DNA of 41,683 nucleotides, from the NCBI GenBank assembly GCA_030054035.1, contig JASGCS010000003.1, forward strand, positions 1-41,683, written 5' to 3'. The position numbers and the translations under genes were made by a program. This stretch comes from Candidatus Methylacidiphilales bacterium. Lineage in GTDB: Bacteria > Pseudomonadota > Gammaproteobacteria > JASGCS01. How positions within the stretch are numbered: position 1 is the stretch's first letter; each line of letters opens with the position of its first letter. Below are positions 37,113 through 41,683 of this stretch, one piece after another. The notes below the pieces were generated by a model. That model did no database searches, was not told the origin of the DNA, and was given only the letters and a program-made list of their open reading frames with translations.

Positions 37113-37132
37113 ACATGTATTATACTATTCAT
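37113..37132. promoter_or_regulatory. Overlapping divergent -10 elements between the 244-aa gene and the HAD gene
   Basis: On the minus strand TATAAT (complement of 37119-37124) lies 6 nt before the ATG at 37112. On the plus strand TATACT (37121-37126) lies 6 nt before the ATG at 37133. The two hexamers overlap by 4 bp, so polymerase could not occupy both at once. No -35 boxes are clear. Confidence -1.
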
Positions 37133-38020
37133 ATGTTAAAGACTTCTAGTTCAAATACTGCCTGTATTATAGCTTTTGTTTATGATTTTGATGGCACCCT
37201 CATCCCTGGCAATATGCAAGAACAACATTTATTGCCAGACTTAGGCTTTTCCAAACCTACCCAATTTTGGGAGCAAGTCACACAAAGGGGTAAAAAATTA
37301 AACATGGAACAGACCTTGTGTTACATGTATCTTTTAATGGAACATTCAAAAAAAGCGAACAAACCATTAACGAGAGCAGGATTAAATCAATATGGTAAAA
37401 AACTTAAGCATTATTTTCCTGGCGTGATTGGTTTAAATAATTGGTTTGAACGAATTAATAAATTTGCTCAAACATTTTCTGATCCGTATCCTTGTATTGT
37501 TGAGCATTATTTCATCTCAGCTGGACATTTAGAGATGATTGAAACAACTCCAATTAAACAATATGCTAAAACTATTTTTGCCTCCCAGTTTGCGTACGAC
37601 CAAGATACTTTGCAAGCATTTTGGCCTGCTCGTGAAGTGAATTACACCATTAAAACTCAATACCTATATCGAATTAGTAAAGGAGCGACAAACTTAATTA
37701 GTGATGAAGATGAACGAGAGCTTAATAGAAAATTTAGTGAAAAAGAATATAGAATACCATTTAAGCGGTTTGTTTATATTGGAGACGGCGCTTCAGATAT
37801 TCCTAGTTTTAGTTTAATTTCTAAATATCAAGGGCATTCAATAGCAGTATATTCAGATAAGTCAAATAAAGGCAATCAAGCTTTACAAAAAGCGTTAGAA
37901 GGTAGAGTAAGTAAATATCTAAAGGCTGATTACAGCCAAGGAAAACCAATTGAGCGATACTGTAAAACAATAATATCAGCTATTTACTATCAGTTTGTTT
38001 CTGAAAAAATTCAGTTCTAA
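37133..38020 (+). CDS. HAD-superfamily hydrolase
   Basis: A 295-residue haloacid-dehalogenase-like protein, probably a phosphatase. Motif I is YDFDGTLIPG (Asp18, Asp20), motif II YFISAGH (Ser129), motif III probably Lys174 in YTIKTQYLY, motif IV YIGDGASDIPS (217-222). A helical cap lies between motifs I and II (about 30-120). An in-frame ATG at 37115 would add six residues, but it lies 2 nt from the divergent gene's ATG and upstream of the -10-like TATACT, so 37133 is preferred. The stop overlaps convergent gpmI by 4 nt. Substrate unknown. Confidence -1.
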   Translation: MLKTSSSNTACIIAFVYDFDGTLIPGNMQEQHLLPDLGFSKPTQFWEQVTQRGKKLNMEQTLCYMYLLMEHSKKANKPLTRAGLNQYGKKLKHYFPGVIGLNNWFERINKFAQTFSDPYPCIVEHYFISAGHLEMIETTPIKQYAKTIFASQFAYDQDTLQAFWPAREVNYTIKTQYLYRISKGATNLISDEDERELNRKFSEKEYRIPFKRFVYIGDGASDIPSFSLISKYQGHSIAVYSDKSNKGNQALQKALEGRVSKYLKADYSQGKPIERYCKTIISAIYYQFVSEKIQF

Positions 38021-39504
38021 AAATCAACCAGACTGCGTCCTTCAACTTCAGAAGGGATATCAATGCCCATGAGTGAACAGATTGTCGGCGTAATCATTTT
38101 CAAACCATCATTAACTGAGTGTTCCACAAGGCAAGTCACTTCTGGATCAATAACAATACAGGGAACTGGGTGCAAACTATGTTGGGTATGGGGTTGATTG
38201 TTGCTGTCGACCATCTCGTCACAATTGCCATGATCAGCGGTTAGCACTACGCTATAATTGTGCTTAATCGCGCTTGAGATAACTGTGGCGAGTTGATTGT
38301 CTAAACATTCTATCGCTTGCAGGATCGCAGGTCTATTTGCAGTATGTCCTACCATGTCTCCATTCGCGTAATTAACTGCAATAAAGTGGTGTTGCCCTTT
38401 CGTTAATGCACCAGTGATAGTTTTTGTAATTTCTTTTGCGCTCATTTCTGGAGCCAAGTCATAACTTGCAACTTTAGGAGAAGGTATGATAATTCTTTCT
38501 TCACGCTCATAGGGATCATTTTTCCCATTATTAAAAAAATAAGTGATATGAGCAAATTTTTCTGACTCAGCACATCTAAGCTGGTTTAAACCTAGGTCGC
38601 TAATTATTTTTCCTAATGTGGTCGCGACTTTTTTCTCCCCAAAGAGATAGGGAACTTTAAGCGATGGATCGATTTGAGTCATTGATACTGCATGGGATAC
38701 TAAAGAGTGGAATTTATTTGAGATTTGCCTCATTCTATCTACCCTAAAATTGAAATACAACAGTGCGCTATCTTTAGTAATGTACGGTGAAGACTCAACT
38801 CTAAAGGGTTCAATAAATTCGTCAGTAACATTATTAGCGTGCGATTCTTGTATCCCAGCGAGCCAAGATGCATAAGTACGCACACCATCTCCGGTAAGGG
38901 TAGCATATGCTTTTTCAGTGCGCTCTACTCTATTATCTCTATCCATCGCATAGTATCTCCCAGAAACACTAGCAATCATCCCTCCATTACCTTTGCATGT
39001 AGCATCAATGCGCTCTAAGTATTTAATTGATGTCATAGGAGGGGTATCTCTTCCATCGGTGATAGCATGTACAATCGGTCGTATTCCAAGCGTATTCGCC
39101 AAGGTAATTAATGCTACAAGATGCTCTATGTGAGAATGCACTCCACCATCTGAAACCAAACCCAACAAGTGCAACTCGCCTTTTTTTTTCGCATGAGCAA
39201 GTAATACCTGTAGAGGTTCAATTTGCTCTATGCTGTGATCTTGACATGCCTTTGAAATGCGTACCAGGTCATGCTCTAACACTATCCCGCTCCCTATCAG
39301 TGCATGTCCAATTTCTGAGCTCCCCATTTGATTATCTGGCAACCCTACTGCTAGACCACTTGCTTCTAATGTGGTATGTGGGTACTCTGCTAACATTGAT
39401 TTCATAAATGGAATTGATGCTAGAGCAATTCCATTGTGCTCAGGATTCGGGTTGCAGCCCACACCATCAAGAATTATTAAAAGAACCTTCCTTCTAATTT
39501 TCAT
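38017..39504 (-). CDS. gpmI: 2,3-bisphosphoglycerate-independent phosphoglycerate mutase
   Basis: Interconverts 3- and 2-phosphoglycerate through a phosphoserine intermediate with two Mn ions. The 495-residue protein has Asp13 in LIILDGVG, the catalytic serine in QMGSSEIGH (Ser62/63 region), GGVHSHIEH, TDGRDTPP, GRYYAMDRDNRVER, NFRVDRMRQI, ESEKFAHITYFFN, NYANGDMVGH, TADHGNCDEM and PHTQH. All recognised metal and substrate positions appear present; the usual GNSEVGH and GAGR are GSSEIGH and GSGI. It overlaps the end of tatC by 11 nt, so it is probably the last gene of tatABC-gpmI. Confidence -1.
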   Translation of the reverse strand: MKIRRKVLLIILDGVGCNPNPEHNGIALASIPFMKSMLAEYPHTTLEASGLAVGLPDNQMGSSEIGHALIGSGIVLEHDLVRISKACQDHSIEQIEPLQVLLAHAKKKGELHLLGLVSDGGVHSHIEHLVALITLANTLGIRPIVHAITDGRDTPPMTSIKYLERIDATCKGNGGMIASVSGRYYAMDRDNRVERTEKAYATLTGDGVRTYASWLAGIQESHANNVTDEFIEPFRVESSPYITKDSALLYFNFRVDRMRQISNKFHSLVSHAVSMTQIDPSLKVPYLFGEKKVATTLGKIISDLGLNQLRCAESEKFAHITYFFNNGKNDPYEREERIIIPSPKVASYDLAPEMSAKEITKTITGALTKGQHHFIAVNYANGDMVGHTANRPAILQAIECLDNQLATVISSAIKHNYSVVLTADHGNCDEMVDSNNQPHTQHSLHPVPCIVIDPEVTCLVEHSVNDGLKMITPTICSLMGIDIPSEVEGRSLVDF

Positions 39505-40222
39505 CTTTTAAAAAATATCTAAAAAATATTAACGAGCCTTCAAATAGCAACCACATCGGCACCAGCACCAGCAACATTGATAGTGCATCAGGAGGCGTGA
39601 TAATAGCAGTAATTATCGCTGTAGTCATTATAAAGTACGGCCTGCTTTTAGTCAGTGCATTCAAATCCAAGATTTTAAATCGCAATAAAATATAACAAAC
39701 TACCGGCACCTCAAAAGCAATTCCAAATGCAATGAACATGACAATTAAAAAATCAAAGTAATTAGATATATCAGGCATGTAGGTAACGCCCTCTGGGGTT
39801 ACCGCATTAAAATACTTGAACATCAAAGGAAGGGCAACAAAAAAAGCAAAACAACAGCCCGCATAAAAGAAAAAGACCGCAGAAATCAAGATTGGTTTTG
39901 CTCGTTTAATTTCATTAGGAAATAATCCTGGCACTACAAACTTCCACATTTCATACAATATTAATGGTGCAGTAATAAATAGAGCCATAAGCATAGCTAG
40001 CTTGAGCGGAACAAAAACAGTGCCAACTATTTGAGTTGAGACCAATGTTTGAGAATTACCAAGTATAGCTAACATTGGCTTAGACATATAGCTAAATAAA
40101 GATTTAGAATAAACTGCAAGTGGCAACAACGCACAGACATAGTAAATAAATGCCCTTACAATATGCCTTCGCAACTCACGAAGATGGCTAAAAAAATCCC
40201 CCATTGCAGACCCTTCACTCAT
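39494..40222 (-). CDS. tatC: Sec-independent translocase subunit TatC
   Basis: Inner-membrane receptor for twin-arginine signal peptides. The 242-residue protein has six hydrophobic segments, the N-terminal FFSHLRELRRHI (family consensus HLxELRxRL), KFVVPGLFPNE after the second helix, and the TPEGVTYMPDI periplasmic loop. ATG overlaps the tatB stop as ATGA (40219-40222). Together with tatA and tatB this gives a complete three-component Tat system. Confidence -1.
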   Translation of the reverse strand: MSEGSAMGDFFSHLRELRRHIVRAFIYYVCALLPLAVYSKSLFSYMSKPMLAILGNSQTLVSTQIVGTVFVPLKLAMLMALFITAPLILYEMWKFVVPGLFPNEIKRAKPILISAVFFFYAGCCFAFFVALPLMFKYFNAVTPEGVTYMPDISNYFDFLIVMFIAFGIAFEVPVVCYILLRFKILDLNALTKSRPYFIMTTAIITAIITPPDALSMLLVLVPMWLLFEGSLIFFRYFLKDEN

Positions 40223-40590
40223 GCTCGTTTCGCCTTCTTCTTACCTGGAGTAGCTTTTTTTAACTTCTTAACAACTTTTTTAACAACCTTCCTGCTTATT
40301 TTCTTAACACTAGTTTTTTCTTCTCTCAGTGAAATAACTGGTGCAGGTGGTGGCGTGATTGTTGCGATTTCGGCCACCGATGTGTTTGCTATTTTTGTAA
40401 ATTCATCTTTGTGTCTTGTTGCCGACTCCACTGCTTGTGATACTTCTTGTTGAGCCTCAAATAAAACCTTCCTAGCCTTAGCTAAAAAACTACCAACTGC
40501 CCTCATAAGTTCAGGCATCTTTTCACTATCAAATAAAATAAGAAATAATAATCCGAGAAGAAGTATCTCACCAAAACTCAATCCAATCAT
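40219..40590 (-). CDS. tatB: Sec-independent translocase subunit TatB
   Basis: A 123-residue protein with a single N-terminal membrane helix (about 5-20), an amphipathic helix (about 24-55) and a very basic C-terminal tail rich in Lys and Val. It pairs with TatC in the substrate receptor. Identity rests on the order tatA-tatB-tatC and the long amphipathic helix. The hinge that usually reads (L/F)GPExLP reads LFDSEKMPEL (19-28): Glu and Pro remain but the Gly-Pro is replaced by Asp-Ser. It starts 12 nt after tatA. Confidence -1.
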   Translation of the reverse strand: MIGLSFGEILLLGLLFLILFDSEKMPELMRAVGSFLAKARKVLFEAQQEVSQAVESATRHKDEFTKIANTSVAEIATITPPPAPVISLREEKTSVKKISRKVVKKVVKKLKKATPGKKKAKRA

Positions 40591-40602
40591 ACAAGATTGA
40601 TT

Positions 40603-40824
40603 TTAATGTACGCTTTTCTTTTCTTCTTTCTTAACAGGTTCACTATGAGCAGAGCTTTGAGCTGATTGTGTATGTTGAGCAGTGTCATTATCTTGTAAAC
40701 CTTTCTTAAAATTCTTAACTGCAGATCCTAAATCAGCGCCAATGTCCTTAATCTTACTAGTGCCAAAAATTAAAATTACAATCACTAACAAAATTATTAA
40801 ATGTGTTACACTAAATGCACCCAT
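40603..40824 (-). CDS. tatA: Sec-independent translocase subunit TatA
   Basis: Pore-forming Tat component, 73 residues: short transmembrane helix (5-20), [20 protein letters not shown] (20-39) with the canonical Phe-Gly hinge, then an acidic/basic polar tail. [20 protein letters not shown] closely follows betaproteobacterial TatA. First gene of the operon, with the best Shine-Dalgarno sequence in the region. Confidence -1.
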   Translation of the reverse strand: MGAFSVTHLIILLVIVILIFGTSKIKDIGADLGSAVKNFKKGLQDNDTAQHTQSAQSSAHSEPVKKEEKKSVH

Positions 40825-40830
40825 GAGTAT

Positions 40831-40835
40831 CTCCT
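40831..40835 (-). promoter_or_regulatory. Shine-Dalgarno sequence of tatA
   Basis: AGGAG on the minus strand, 6 nt before the tatA ATG. It stands out because most other genes here lack a recognisable ribosome binding site. Confidence -1.
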
Positions 40836-40870
40836 AAAGTTGTATAAATCATTTCAATATCATACCCTAA

Positions 40871-40916
40871 CAGCTAAGTTATCACCACATTAACAACTAA
40901 GTTATATCCACATTAT
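40871..40916. repeat. Two 23-bp imperfect direct repeats
   Basis: Units 40871-40893 and 40894-40916 match at 19 of 23 positions and share CTAAGTTAT and CCACATTA cores. Each looks like a DnaA box (TTATCCACA) with two extra bases inside, so neither is a true box. They lie upstream of tatA and overlap the 3' end of the decayed gene on the minus strand. Confidence -1.
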
Positions 40917-41140
40917 CTATGATAACTTTTGCAGGTTCAGGCAAATCGTGATAATAATATTCTAGAAAATCATCTATTGATGATTTATGCCCTTTCTCTA
41001 CCAATTCTTTAATTCTTTTTGGATTTCATAATTACTTTTATTTGAGATTGATGTGGAAGGATCTTTAGATCCAAATAAGCAATCTTCTATATCGTTTTCT
41101 TATTCAATGGTATCGTATTGACTGCAATATACTTCTCTAT
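40897..41140 (-). pseudogene. Decayed small gene with two frame breaks, function unknown
   Basis: This is the only longer gene-free stretch (40825-41158). On the minus strand three successive open segments in different frames read like one protein. The first, EKYIAVNTIPLNKKTI, begins near 41137. The second begins ENDIEDCLFGSKDPS, near 41089. The third begins PKRIKELVEKGHKSSIDDF, near 41021, and ends at TAG 40899-40897. One break falls at a run of five A. No ATG is in place: an ATA stands where a start would fit. The reading is suggestive only; no family recognised. Confidence -1.
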
Positions 41141-41146
41141 ATGGTA

Positions 41147-41152
41147 TATAAT
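41147..41152 (+). promoter_or_regulatory. TATAAT hexamer 6 nt before the DUF2892 gene
   Basis: A perfect TATAAT ends 6 nt before the ATG at 41159, as if transcription began at the start codon. TTGACT at 41118-41123 is too far away (23 nt) for a normal -35. Confidence -1.
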
Positions 41153-41158
41153 TTATCT

Positions 41159-41359
41159 ATGAACTTCATCAAAAAAAATATGGGTAAAAAAGACAGAATC
41201 TTACGCTTGATTGCAGCAGTTGTGTTCTTAACTATTGGAGTCTACTTATCTAGCTATGTGCTTTTATTTTTTGCACTCCTTTGCTTATTTCAAGCAGTAT
41301 TCTCTTGGTGTCTGTATCATGCCTTAACTGGCAAAAATACCTGCCAGTTACAACAATAA
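41159..41359 (+). CDS. DUF2892 / YgaP-type small membrane protein
   Basis: A 66-residue protein with two hydrophobic helices. MGKKDRILRLIAA near the start and FSWCLYHALTGKNTCQL at the end match the DUF2892 pattern (NxGxxDRxxR ... GWCPLYxLxGxxTC), including two cysteines. An ATG at 41141 would add six residues but overlaps the -10-like TATAAT; 41159 is preferred. Role unknown; in YgaP this domain anchors a rhodanese. Eleven bases separate it from the next gene, so the two probably share a transcript. Confidence -1.
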   Translation: MNFIKKNMGKKDRILRLIAAVVFLTIGVYLSSYVLLFFALLCLFQAVFSWCLYHALTGKNTCQLQQ

Positions 41360-41370
41360 CTTCATTTTTA

Positions 41371-41683
41371 ATGAAGAAGATTGCAATTGGATTGCTTGGC
41401 TTTGCATTACTAGCAATAGTGTATTTACTCTTTATAAATGTTGGGATATCTAAGCTGACTGGTGCGAACCATTTAAGTAATGCACTAATAACAAATATGC
41501 ACAACAGAAATACCTCTCTAATTGAACAAAATAAATTTGCAACAGAAAACTATGTCAAAGGTGGAGTGCTTGCGCTTGAAAGTAATAATAAAAGCAATAA
41601 CAAAGGCGGAGTGCTTGCACTAGAAAGCAATAATAAAAGCAATAACAAAGGCGGAGTGCTTGCACTAGAAAGCAATAATAAAA
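41371..41683 (+). CDS. Secreted or membrane-anchored tandem-repeat protein, 3' end outside window
   Basis: An open frame runs from ATG 41371 to the window edge (104 codons). MKKIAIGLLGFALLAIVYLL is a signal peptide or membrane anchor. A polar stretch of about 40 residues follows, then tandem copies of the 15-residue unit GGVLALESNNKSNNK: two complete and a third cut by the edge. I do not recognise the family. The protein is probably outside the cytoplasm. Confidence -1.
   Translation, partial: MKKIAIGLLGFALLAIVYLLFINVGISKLTGANHLSNALITNMHNRNTSLIEQNKFATENYVKGGVLALESNNKSNNKGGVLALESNNKSNNKGGVLALESNNK
41560..41683 (+). repeat. 45-bp in-frame tandem repeat (minisatellite)
   Basis: Units start at 41560, 41605 and 41650. 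Units 2 and 3 are identical over the 34 bases visible. Unit 1 differs from unit 2 at four positions, all silent (Gly, Ala, Leu, Ser codons), so the peptide is unchanged. The array continues beyond the window. Confidence -1.

Noticed and set aside
40163-40453. 96-codon frame on the plus strand
   Set aside because: Shadow of tatC/tatB; its composition reflects the complement of the Lys-rich TatB tail.
40871-40916. Replication origin with DnaA boxes
   Set aside because: Neither unit has an intact TTATCCACA, and no dnaA or dnaN lies nearby.
41560-41683. CRISPR array
   Set aside because: The 45-bp units are contiguous with no spacers and translate in frame to a constant peptide.

Overview
The window is a compact stretch of an AT-rich bacterial chromosome, most likely from a betaproteobacterium or a close relative with a small genome. 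Three things suggest this: RpoD has the long Lys-rich N-terminal extension seen in betaproteobacterial sigma-70, TatA and phosphoglycerate kinase read most like betaproteobacterial versions, and the tkt-gap-pgk block resembles the glycolytic/Calvin cluster of that class. The placement is by eye; a gammaproteobacterium is not excluded.

Layout. Positions 2-24640 are one unbroken reading frame, open at the left edge, coding for more than 8,200 residues of a secreted, Ser/Thr/Asn-rich repeat protein. It looks like a two-partner-secretion exoprotein of the filamentous haemagglutinin/HMW1 type whose N-terminal secretion domain lies upstream of the window. Its stop codon directly abuts the ATG of fba (class II aldolase). 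fba runs tail to tail into a leftward tkt-gap-pgk operon (24641-29921). A short divergent promoter region then leads to rpoD, a CAT-anticodon tRNA and rarA (30014-33493). Next come a leftward DUF2779 nuclease-like gene, dapF, a leftward pair (an unrecognised 244-residue protein coupled to a thioredoxin-like redoxin), a HAD hydrolase, and a leftward tatA-tatB-tatC-gpmI operon (38017-40824). The right end holds about 330 bp of non-coding DNA with a decayed small gene and a direct repeat, then a DUF2892 membrane protein and the start of a protein made of identical 15-residue tandem repeats that runs off the window.

How it fits together. Central carbon genes (fba, pgk, gap, tkt, gpmI) sit beside housekeeping genes for transcription (rpoD), fork rescue (rarA), lysine/peptidoglycan precursors (dapF) and folded-protein export (tatABC). 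Genes are packed with overlaps of 1-32 nt and almost no spacers, so a single gene of more than 24.5 kb is a striking exception. The most notable observations are: every cysteine I found in the giant protein lies in a close pair, including a C-terminal pair like the HMW1 anchoring loop; several genes carry a TATAAT-like hexamer exactly 6-7 nt before the ATG, suggesting leaderless transcripts; and the right edge holds a 45-bp coding minisatellite.
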